Assembly (NCBI RefSeq): GCF_017549005.1
Contig: NZ_JAFYYT010000028.1
Span: 1-64,000 of the forward strand
DNA length: 64,000 nucleotides
Source: Ruminococcus sp.
GTDB lineage: Bacteria; Bacillota; Clostridia; Oscillospirales; Ruminococcaceae
Direction: 5' to 3'
Below the pieces are notes generated by a model that saw only the letters and a list, made by a program, of their open reading frames with translations, did no database searches and was not told the DNA's origin. The translations under genes and the position numbers were made by a program. Positions 44,767 to 51,957 of this stretch are shown piece by piece; the first letter of the stretch is position 1, and each line of letters begins with the position of its first letter.

Positions 44767-46582
44767 ATTTCAGCCTTATGTCGAACCTTTCCAGCCAGTA
44801 GTTCAACTGTATGAAATAGGCTATGGTCTGCGGAAGATTCATTAGCTGACCGTACCACTGTACGCTTTCTTCATGGCGCAGAAGCTTTTCCAGTTCCTCG
44901 CGCCTGACGAGCTGCGTCAGCTTTTCTCCGCCGTTATCCAGTATACTGCGGAGCTTTTCCGTAACTCCTGCCAGGAACGCAGGATTATGGGTCTTTGGGT
45001 AGGGGCTTTTCTTGCGCCACAGGACTTTTTCGGGAAGCCATTTCTTCATGGCTTCGCGGAGAAGTCCTTTTTCTCTGCCTTTGTAGTCCTTGTACTCCCA
45101 CGGCACGTTGTAGAGGTACTCGGCTATGCGGTAGTCGCAGAAAGGCACGCGGACTTCAAGTCCGCTGTACATGGACATTCTGTCCTTGCGGTCAAGGAGG
45201 GTCTGCATGAACCAGTGGAAATTCAGCTGCGTCATTTCACGCATACGGTACTCCAGGGGACTGTCCGTGCTGAGCTTTTCCGCATAGTCAGCTGTAGTCC
45301 TGTAGGCGGAGTAGACATACTCCTCGGCGTTTATGCGCTCAGCGTATTCATCGCAAAGGAAACGCTTTCGGTAGGCGGTGCTCTGAGCCCACGGGAAACC
45401 GTCCGTCATGCGGATATCCTTATCCCTGTACCAGGGATAGCCGCCGAATATCTCGTCGGCGCACTCGCCCGAAAGAGCCACTGTGCCATGCTTCTTTATC
45501 TCGCGGCAGAAAAGCAGCAGAGAAGCGTCAACATCCGCCATTCCGGGCAGTCCGCGGGCTTCGGTGGCTTCATCGAGAGCTTCTATAAGCTCGGGAGTAT
45601 CTATCACAGTCCAGTGGTGGTCGGAGCCGAGGTATTCAGCCATGCAGGTGATGTACTCAGGATCGCTGTCGGGCTGGAAATGGCTCTTCCGGAAGTATTT
45701 GCCGTTGTCGCGGTAGTCCACGGAGAATGTGGTCAGGCGCCTGCCCTGTTTTTTCATCTCCGCAGCTGCGACTGAGGATATAAGGCTGGAATCAAGTCCG
45801 CCCGAAAGGAAGGTGCAGACGGGCACGTCGGATACGAGCTGACGTTTTATGGAGTCAAGAACGAGCTGGCGGACGTGCTCGGCGGTCTGCTCAAAGCTCT
45901 CGTGGAGCTCACAGGCTCTGAGCCGCCAGTACTCCCACAGCTTCAGACCGTCGGGGGAGTAATATCCGCACCAGCCCGGCTTCAGCTCCTCAACGCCGCG
46001 GATAATTCCGCAGCCCATAGTACGTCCAGGTGCCATTAGGAGGAGCTCCGCAGCGCCGTATTCGTCAATTTCATGGGGAATATCGGGGTGCTCCAACAGA
46101 GCGGGGAGCTCCGAGGAGAATATGAGCTTGCGGTCGCTCTTGTAGTAAAACAGCGGTTTTACGCCTATTCTGTCCCGTGCAAGGAATACGCGGTGCTCTG
46201 CCTCGTCGTAGACTGCAAAGGCAAAAATGCCGTTGAAGCGGTCAACGCAGGAGTTTCCCCATTTTATGTAGCTTTTCAGCACTACCTCGGTGTCGGAACG
46301 TGTTGTAAACTCAAATTCGCTCTCCAGCTCGATGCGGAGCTCGGCTGTGTTGTAGAGTTCGCCGTTGTAGACTATGGTGTACTTCCCGAAGCTCATGGGC
46401 TGTCTGCCGCCGTTTATGTCGATGACAGCAAGGCGTGTGTGTATCAGGGCGGCTTCGCGGAACAGCGACATTCCGCGCTGATCGGGACCACGGCGAAGAA
46501 GGGCGCTCTGCATTTTCTCGTAGACCTTCATATCCTCGCGCATATCTTCTTTAAAGCTTATTGCTCCAGCAATTCCGCACAT
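44765..46582 (-). CDS. asnB: Asparagine synthase (glutamine-hydrolysing)
   Basis: Makes asparagine from aspartate, glutamine and ATP. About 605 residues: N-terminal class II amidotransferase with catalytic Cys2 (MCGIAGAISF), RRGPDQRG and YNGELYN; C-terminal synthetase with the PPi loop SGGLDSSL near residue 260 and SGECADEIFGGYPWY. The start must be ATG 46582 because the cysteine becomes the free N-terminus; GGAG lies 7 bases ahead. The longer ORF start is spurious. Upstream lies a 255-base repeat element, and no clear promoter is visible. Confidence 0.95.
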   Translation of the reverse strand: MCGIAGAISFKEDMREDMKVYEKMQSALLRRGPDQRGMSLFREAALIHTRLAVIDINGGRQPMSFGKYTIVYNGELYNTAELRIELESEFEFTTRSDTEVVLKSYIKWGNSCVDRFNGIFAFAVYDEAEHRVFLARDRIGVKPLFYYKSDRKLIFSSELPALLEHPDIPHEIDEYGAAELLLMAPGRTMGCGIIRGVEELKPGWCGYYSPDGLKLWEYWRLRACELHESFEQTAEHVRQLVLDSIKRQLVSDVPVCTFLSGGLDSSLISSVAAAEMKKQGRRLTTFSVDYRDNGKYFRKSHFQPDSDPEYITCMAEYLGSDHHWTVIDTPELIEALDEATEARGLPGMADVDASLLLFCREIKKHGTVALSGECADEIFGGYPWYRDKDIRMTDGFPWAQSTAYRKRFLCDEYAERINAEEYVYSAYRTTADYAEKLSTDSPLEYRMREMTQLNFHWFMQTLLDRKDRMSMYSGLEVRVPFCDYRIAEYLYNVPWEYKDYKGREKGLLREAMKKWLPEKVLWRKKSPYPKTHNPAFLAGVTEKLRSILDNGGEKLTQLVRREELEKLLRHEESVQWYGQLMNLPQTIAYFIQLNYWLERFDIRLK

Positions 46583-46623
46583 AGCTTTTCTCCACCGCTT
46601 TTCGGCATACGGCACGCCGTGAT

Positions 46624-46878
46624 AAATCATAATTTACGCAAACCCCAAAGGAATGGATTCCAAAGGGTTCACAACCCTTTGGTCAGGTCAAGGGCTGACA
46701 GCCCTTGCGGGGTCCGGGGCAGCGCCCCGGATCCGACAGGCGCTCAGCAAGGGTGAATTCCGAAAACAATCCGGTGAATTGTTTTCGGAAGAGGGACGTC
46801 GAGGACGCCGTCCCCTACAAAGCGCACGTGTAATTTCGGGCGGATAATATCCGCCCCTGCAAATATAAATTATGATTT
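46624..46878. repeat. MITE-like element: 13-bp perfect terminal inverted repeats around six hairpins
   Basis: AAATCATAATTTA (46624-46636) and its exact reverse complement (46866-46878) bound 255 bases with no ORF. Inside are successive inverted repeats: CCAAAGGGTT/AACCCTTTGG (46660-46682), AAGGGCT/AGCCCTT, CCGGGGC/GCCCCGG, CCGAAAACAAT/ATTGTTTTCGG, GGGACG/CGTCCC and GGGCGGATA/TATCCGCCC. It separates asnB and pflA. Composition and structure differ from the flanking genes, as for a non-autonomous mobile or REP-type element. Confidence 0.7.
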
Positions 46879-46891
46879 ACAACAGTATATG

Positions 46892-46923
46892 AAAACGACC
46901 TCTGCCGTGTGACAGAGGTCGTT
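46892..46923 (-). terminator. Terminator of cca-pflA
   Basis: AACGACCTCTG (46894-46904) pairs with CAGAGGTCGTT (46913-46923), followed on the minus strand by TTTTC. Confidence 0.85.
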
Positions 46924-46930
46924 GTTTTTC

Positions 46931-47674
46931 TTATTTTTGCTTGCGAAGTCCTGATTTTATACCTGAGATTATAGTCTCACGGGCCTTTACGGCTTCCGCT
47001 TTTGTGAGAGGAGGCGTATCGCCCAACGGGTATTCAAGTCCGAGCTCCGCGTATTTCTGCTTCGCCATATCATGATAGGGGAGCACGTCCAGAGCTTTCA
47101 GATTGCTCAGTGTTGAGAGGTACTCACCAAGGGCAAATAGCTCCTCGTATCTGTCGGTTATCCCCGGGACTACAACGTGTCGTATCCATACAGGTATGCC
47201 GAGGTCGCGGATATGCTCCGCAAAGGCGAGTATATTGCGGTTTCCTTTGCCTGTAAGCTCCTTGTGGAGCTCATTGTCGATATGCTTTATATCCAGCATG
47301 ACGAGGTCGGTATTTTTTAGTACAGAGTCCGTTTTTTCGGGGTGTGCAGGGTCGAAAACGCCTGCGGAGGTGTCAAGGCAGGTGTGGACGCCCTTGCTTT
47401 TGGCAAGCGCGAAGAGCTCCGCAAGAAATTCGGGCTGGGCGAGAGGTTCGCCGCCTGTTGCGGTTATTCCGCCTGACTTGAGGAACTCCTTGTAGGAATC
47501 GTACTCCTTCATGAGCTCCTCGGCAGTGGTCTCGATCCCTCCCGAAAAGTCCCATGTATCGGGGTTATGACAGTATCTGCACCGCATGGGACAGCCCTGA
47601 AAGAACACAACGAAGCGTATTCCCGGACCGTCTACTGTACCGAAACTCTCAGTTGAATGTATCCTGCCTTTCAT
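46931..47674 (-). CDS. pflA: Pyruvate formate-lyase activating enzyme
   Basis: Radical SAM glycyl-radical activase, about 247 residues. Fe-S cysteines C28, C32 and C35 in GCPMRCRYCHNPDTW; GGEPL-like TGGEPLAQPEF; MLDIKH and VVPGITD typical of PflA. Starts MKGRIHSTESFGTVDGPG, the family start, at ATG 47674; the longer ORF upstream is the cca coding region in another frame. The ATG overlaps the cca stop (ATGA). No pflB is in the window, so its target enzyme is encoded elsewhere. Confidence 0.94.
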   Translation of the reverse strand: MKGRIHSTESFGTVDGPGIRFVVFFQGCPMRCRYCHNPDTWDFSGGIETTAEELMKEYDSYKEFLKSGGITATGGEPLAQPEFLAELFALAKSKGVHTCLDTSAGVFDPAHPEKTDSVLKNTDLVMLDIKHIDNELHKELTGKGNRNILAFAEHIRDLGIPVWIRHVVVPGITDRYEELFALGEYLSTLSNLKALDVLPYHDMAKQKYAELGLEYPLGDTPPLTKAEAVKARETIISGIKSGLRKQK

Positions 47675-48996
47675 TTTTTGCACTCCTGTTCCGCGTAGTT
47701 CAGCAGAGCTTCTTTTTCGTTGGGGAGCTTGTCCTCCATGACGAGCTCCAGGAGCTTGTGCTGCATTTCGCCTATTTCTGCGCCGCAGAGCCCTATTTCC
47801 ATGAGCTCCGAGCCGTTGACGGCAAGTCCGCGGAGACTGCGGCACTCGTCGTTTGCGATTATCTCCCTGCCCATTTCCGCAAGTTTGTCAAAAAAGACGT
47901 TCTCTTCGAGAACAAACTCGTTTTTCGCCGAATTATCGCACTTTTTCATCTCCGTAAGTGCAAAAAACAGCTCATCGCCGATACGGTACATCATCTTCTT
48001 CACATCGGCTTTGCTGTGGAGCTTTTTGCTGTGGTTCGAGATGAGAGCCGCTGCGTAGGATATGGACTTTGTGTCGTAACGAAGCCTTTTCATGACCTTT
48101 TCGGTTATCTCCGCGCCGACACGGTCGTGCTGCTTGAAGTGGCCTCTGCCAGTTTCGTCGAACTTCATGCAGGCAGGCTTTCCTATATCGTGGAAAAGAA
48201 GAGTCCTACGCATTTTTACGTCGTCTGTGGGGGCAAAGCTTATGGCACGGACGGTGTGTTCCCATACTGTGTACTTATGGTAGGGGGAACACTGGTCAAG
48301 TCCGATACTTGGCTTGAATTCGGGAATAACGGCTGTTATGACGTCGCTGTAGCCGAGAAGTATGTCAACGCAGCTGCTTCCGCAGACGAGCTTGTCCAGT
48401 TCATCGCGGATACGCTCGTGAGAAATATTCTGTAAAAGGTCCTTCATGCGGTGGACGGCTTCCGAGGTCTTTTCCTCTATTTTAAAGCCTAACTGCGAGG
48501 CAAAGCGGACGGCTCTCATAATGCGGAGGGCGTCCTCGGTGAATCGCTTGCCGGGTTCGCCGACGCAGCGAATAATTCCCGACTTCATGTCGGAAATGCC
48601 GTCGAAGGGGTCGATGATACAGCCGTTTTTGTCCATAGCTACGGCGTTTATGGTGAAGTCGCGGCGGGCAAGGTCGGCTGTTATGTCAGATGTGAACTCA
48701 ACGCTGTCGGGGCGGCGGTGGTCGGTGTATTCGCCGTCGATACGGTATGTAGTTATCTCAAAGGGAGTTCCGCCGCACAAAACCGTGATAGTTCCGTGCT
48801 TTATGCCCGTGGGAATGACCTTGTAACCGCGGAAAACTTCAAGCATTTCGTCGGGACGGGCGTTGGTGGTGATATCAATATCGTTGTATTCCCTGCCCAT
48901 GATAGTGTCGCGGACGCAGCCGCCTACCATATATGCCTCAAAGCCGTGTTTTTCAAGCTCTGAAAGCACCTGTTCCGTGTGTTTGTCTGTTGTCAT
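47671..48996 (-). CDS. cca: CCA tRNA nucleotidyltransferase
   Basis: Adds or repairs the 3' CCA end of tRNAs. 441 residues: class II nucleotidyltransferase fold with GGCVRDTIMGREYNDID and RDFTINA (single-enzyme Firmicute type), followed by the tRNA-binding helical part and an HD domain (LFHDIGKP) in the C-terminal half, as in E. coli-like CCA enzymes. Pairing with pflA by 4-base overlap is unusual. A TTGCCA-17-TATAAT promoter lies 130 bases upstream with a repeat element in the leader. Confidence 0.94.
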   Translation of the reverse strand: MTTDKHTEQVLSELEKHGFEAYMVGGCVRDTIMGREYNDIDITTNARPDEMLEVFRGYKVIPTGIKHGTITVLCGGTPFEITTYRIDGEYTDHRRPDSVEFTSDITADLARRDFTINAVAMDKNGCIIDPFDGISDMKSGIIRCVGEPGKRFTEDALRIMRAVRFASQLGFKIEEKTSEAVHRMKDLLQNISHERIRDELDKLVCGSSCVDILLGYSDVITAVIPEFKPSIGLDQCSPYHKYTVWEHTVRAISFAPTDDVKMRRTLLFHDIGKPACMKFDETGRGHFKQHDRVGAEITEKVMKRLRYDTKSISYAAALISNHSKKLHSKADVKKMMYRIGDELFFALTEMKKCDNSAKNEFVLEENVFFDKLAEMGREIIANDECRSLRGLAVNGSELMEIGLCGAEIGEMQHKLLELVMEDKLPNEKEALLNYAEQECKK

Positions 48997-49025
48997 GGCT
49001 GCATCTCCTTCCTGTTTACGCTTTT

Positions 49026-49100
49026 TGCAGGGGGGCGATGTCCAAATCGCCCGTGGGGTTACGGATTATGCGGACTGATGTGGACATCAGCCCCTTGCAC
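49026..49100. repeat. Short two-hairpin repeat element in the cca leader
   Basis: GGGCGAT/ATCGCCC (49033-49052) and CTGATGT/ACATCAG (49075-49090) inside ends TTTGCAGGGG and CCCCTTGCA. The first hairpin resembles the last hairpin of the 46624-46878 element (GCAGGGGCGGATA/TATCCGCCCG), so both belong to one modular family. Confidence 0.6.
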
Positions 49101-49124
49101 GATCTACTTACTTATTACTCTATT

Positions 49125-49153
49125 ATTATACATCAAATGAAAGGATTTGGCAA
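49125..49153 (-). promoter_or_regulatory. Promoter of cca-pflA
   Basis: Minus strand TTGCCA (49153-49148), 17-base spacer, TATAAT (49130-49125). Confidence 0.7.
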
Positions 49154-49195
49154 GATGTCCAAATGAAAAAGGACTTTTTTGTGCGTTATTCTAAA

Positions 49196-49224
49196 TTGCG
49201 TAAATTCATTTAATAGAGTATAAT
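49196..49224 (+). promoter_or_regulatory. Distal promoter of the dockerin-carbohydrate-binding gene
   Basis: TTGCGT (49196-49201), 17-base spacer, TATAAT (49219-49224). Confidence 0.6.
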
Positions 49225-49279
49225 TAAAGTACAGACATTTTATTGGCGACTTAACAAAATTATGCCCGATCATGTAATC

Positions 49280-49333
49280 TTTAAGCAAATTTAAGCTAAT
49301 TTTAAGGTTATTTCAAGGTGAAGCCGTTATAAT
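49280..49333 (+). promoter_or_regulatory. TTTAAG direct-repeat array and activator-dependent promoter
   Basis: TTTAAG at 49280-49285, 49290-49295, 49301-49306 and TTCAAG at 49312-49317 repeat with 10-11 base periods on one DNA face, directly upstream of TATAAT (49328-49333). No -35 hexamer is present; the last repeats take its place. This is the arrangement of OmpR/PhoB-family activator sites (CiaR of streptococci recognises TTTAAG-N5-TTTAAG). Confidence 0.65.
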
Positions 49334-49397
49334 CTAAACATAGTCAAACACGGTTTGACCTTATGATAGGGCGATATTAAAAAGGAGATTGATCACT

Positions 49398-50882
49398 ATG
49401 AAAAACAATGGCTTGAAAAAGCTCATTGCGGGGCTTTCGGCTGCCTGCCTTGCGGCTGCGGCAATGCCTTTTATGAGCTTTGCAGCAGAGACTTCTGAAG
49501 TCTCGACAAAGGTTGGAGACTCCAACTGCGACGGCGGCGTGGATATGTCAGACGCTGTTATGATAATGCAGGCGCTTTCCAATCCGAACAAGTACGGCAG
49601 GGGCGGTTCCGATAAGAACGCTATCACCGATCAGGGCTGGAAAAACGCGGACTGCAACGGTGCAAACGACGGTGTTTCCAATAACGACGCACTTGCTATA
49701 CAGATGTATCTTCTGGGCAAAGGGGAGCTCAGCAGCGGTAAGACAGATGTTCCTCCGGAGCAGCCTGCCGCAGACGCGGTAAAGATACATCTCAAGAACA
49801 CTTCTATCGAGGTAGAGGGCGAAAATGCCACTGTTGAGGGAACTACGGTAACTATTACAAAATCCGGCGAGTACTACATCGACGGCACTCTCGACGACGG
49901 TCAGATAAACGTCAATATCCCTGACGAGAAGGCTGACGCGGAAACTGTAAAGCTTTTCCTCAACGGAGCAAGTATCACAGGTAAGAGCGCACCTGCTATC
50001 CTCGTTACAAATGCTGAGAATACTTCTATCAATATCGTGGACGGCACGGAAAATGCAATTTCCGACGGCGATACGGCGTATGCCGGCGACTTCGCAAAGG
50101 CTGCCGTTATCGAGGCCAAGGACGATATCACCATAAAGGGCGGCGAAAAGGGTGACGGAGTCCTCAAGATAACCGCTAACACTCAGGACGGTATTTCCTG
50201 CAACAACGATATCAAGATAAACGGCGGAGATATAAATATATCTGCGCTGAATACTGAAAATAAGAACGACGGTATCAAGGCTAAGAAGTCTGTTACCGTA
50301 AAGGACGGAAGTCTCAAGGTCGAAGCTGAGGGCGACGGTATCAGGTCAAGCAAGGACGCTGTTGCTTTCACAGGCGGTAAAACCAAGATCAAGGCCGGCA
50401 ATGACGCTGTACAGGCTGAAACGACTATCGACATCAGCGGCGGCAGACTCGTTGCAGGCGGCGACCGCGGACTTTCCGCAGTAACAGGTATAAACATCAC
50501 AGGCGGTACGGTCATAGCTACAGCTACCGATAAACAGGCAGATGAAAAGCTCATGAGCGGTACTACACAGACTACGGCTCTTCTCAATTGTATCAACGAC
50601 CCGTCAAACGAGAAGGACGGTACATGGAAGAAGGATAATGCCATTGTAACAGGCAGTGTTGACGTAAAGTATCAGAAGAAGTTCAAGTACGTGCTCTTCA
50701 GCGATACTTCCATTAACGGAGCTAAGTCATGCGGCTTCAAGAACCTTGCAACAGGTGCTCAGGTAACGCATACCGACGGCAAGCAGACACAGTTCCAGCT
50801 CAGCCTCGTTACTGTATTTGATAATGTAGATCCTGCAGGTATAGCTGCAAGCGGAAATGCTGAAGCTGATACTGCTAAATGA
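49398..50882 (+). CDS. Dockerin - Cthe_2159-like carbohydrate-binding secreted protein
   Basis: 494 residues: signal peptide (GLKKLIAGLSAACLAAAA), a dockerin at the N-terminal end (about 38-113; GDSNCDGGVDMSDAVMIMQA and a second loop DCNGANDGVSNNDAL), then a beta-helix-like domain built of short repeats such as DITIKGGEKGDG, DIKINGGDINIS and GINITGGTVIA, matching Cthe_2159-type cellulose/pectin-binding proteins. No catalytic residues typical of lyases were seen. AAGGAG 10 bases before ATG 49398 sets the start. Preceded by the TTTAAG array, so expression is probably under a response regulator; followed by two hairpins. Confidence 0.9.
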   Translation: MKNNGLKKLIAGLSAACLAAAAMPFMSFAAETSEVSTKVGDSNCDGGVDMSDAVMIMQALSNPNKYGRGGSDKNAITDQGWKNADCNGANDGVSNNDALAIQMYLLGKGELSSGKTDVPPEQPAADAVKIHLKNTSIEVEGENATVEGTTVTITKSGEYYIDGTLDDGQINVNIPDEKADAETVKLFLNGASITGKSAPAILVTNAENTSINIVDGTENAISDGDTAYAGDFAKAAVIEAKDDITIKGGEKGDGVLKITANTQDGISCNNDIKINGGDINISALNTENKNDGIKAKKSVTVKDGSLKVEAEGDGIRSSKDAVAFTGGKTKIKAGNDAVQAETTIDISGGRLVAGGDRGLSAVTGINITGGTVIATATDKQADEKLMSGTTQTTALLNCINDPSNEKDGTWKKDNAIVTGSVDVKYQKKFKYVLFSDTSINGAKSCGFKNLATGAQVTHTDGKQTQFQLSLVTVFDNVDPAGIAASGNAEADTAK

Positions 50883-51032
50883 TAGCTTTCAGGATTATTT
50901 CTGAACGCGAATGCTTCTTATGAAGCACATGAAACTGTACTAACATTCGGAATGCTGAATGCAGCGAGCGTCATAGTGCAGGCTGAACCTAAAAACGACA
51001 TCTTCATGATCATTCAGATCCTTTTCTCAAAA

Positions 51033-51061
51033 CGCGCCACAGTATCCCAATACTGCGGCGC
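51033..51061 (+). terminator. Hairpin after the dockerin-carbohydrate-binding gene
   Basis: GCGCC-A-CAGTAT (51034-51045) pairs with ATACTG-C-GGCGC (51050-51061), followed by ATTTCCC; a weak tail. Confidence 0.55.
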
Positions 51062-51121
51062 ATTTCCCTGTCATGAGGCAAAAAGCACCATAGCATAATA
51101 CAGATACCCATATAGAAGTTT

Positions 51122-51172
51122 TGCCCCGAAGCATTTTCAAAGTGCTTCGGGGCATTGTATTTTCATTTTACA
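51122..51172 (+). terminator. Second hairpin between convergent genes
   Basis: TGCCCCGAAGCA (51122-51133) pairs perfectly with TGCTTCGGGGCA (51143-51154), followed by TTGTATTTTCATTTT on the plus strand. Confidence 0.7.
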
Positions 51173-51199
51173 TGGCTGTTAAAATATATCAGGATCTGT

Positions 51200-51773
51200 T
51201 TATTTCAAGAATACTTTTCCTTCACTCCAAGCCTGTCCGACTTTTTCGCCAAGTTTGTAATAGCTGTTGCTGAAAGATTCGTAGAAGATCATTCCGATTT
51301 TTCCCGTATCAATCTTACCGTCCGCACCCAGCACGGTTTCATCTGCCGCCATATTTACTACTCTCGCAAGCACAGCTGTGAAATTGCCTTTTTCGATAAA
51401 TTCGATAAGCTCACACTCTATGACCACAGGGCTGCCAACAATGATAGGTGCATCAACGAACTTGCTTTTTACCGCTTTCAGACCTGTTCTTTCAAACTTG
51501 TCGGGTACTCTGTATCCCGAAACTGTACCGAGGAAGTCGATCTCTTTCATTAAGGGATTCATTGGCGAGAGTTAGGGTAAATGCCTTTCTCTTTTCGATG
51601 TTCTCATGGGTCTTCTTAGGCTTACCGATACAGCACACCAGATCTCCTGCATTCGTCCTTGTCACCTCGTGAAGATTCATCACATTAACAGTACCGTCGT
51701 CGTTATAAGTTGCCGCCATTAACACGGGCGATGCATATCCGTAAGAAAATGCTTTTGCTCCTAAATCTTTCAT
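51200..51773 (-). pseudogene. Flavin reductase-like protein, broken by a frameshift
   Basis: Two overlapping minus-strand frames together make one flavin reductase-like (FMN-binding split barrel) protein. The first (from ATG 51773, GGAGG ahead) reads MKDLGAKAFSYGYASPVLMA to RKAFTLTLANES, and the second (to stop at 51200) continues MKEIDFLGTVSGYRVPDKFE to the C-terminus. The intact order matches family members (FTVSLAN...DFFGIVSG...VPDKFE). Total length is 574 bases, one more than a multiple of three, so a single-base insertion near 51545-51560 explains it. It could be a real mutation or an error. A promoter lies upstream. Confidence 0.75.
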
Positions 51774-51831
51774 TGTGTATTCCTCCGTTCCATTTTTGTA
51801 TCTCATCAACTGCAGATTTATGATAGTAACA

Positions 51832-51860
51832 ATTATAGTACGACACCTCTGTACTGTCAA
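51832..51860 (-). promoter_or_regulatory. Promoter of the flavin reductase gene with operator-like repeat
   Basis: Minus strand TTGACA (51860-51855), 17-base spacer, TATAAT (51837-51832). AGTAC and GTACT repeats lie in the spacer (51838-51855), a possible repressor site. Confidence 0.75.
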
Positions 51861-51866
51861 TAGAAA

Positions 51867-51907
51867 AGCCATAGTACCTCTGACCGTATATCAGAAATAC
51901 TATGGCT
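51867..51907 (-). terminator. Terminator of the pseudokinase gene
   Basis: AGCCATAGTA (51867-51876) pairs with TACTATGGCT (51898-51907); minus strand tail TTTTC. Confidence 0.75.
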
Positions 51908-51957
51908 CTATACTTCTATATGAGTACCGACCTTACGCTATGGCGATTGTGTTTTTA

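Noticed and set aside
44873-46756. Plus-strand frames of 300 and 227 codons opposite asnB
   Set aside because: Antisense shadows of asnB; no ribosome-binding site and no recognisable domains.
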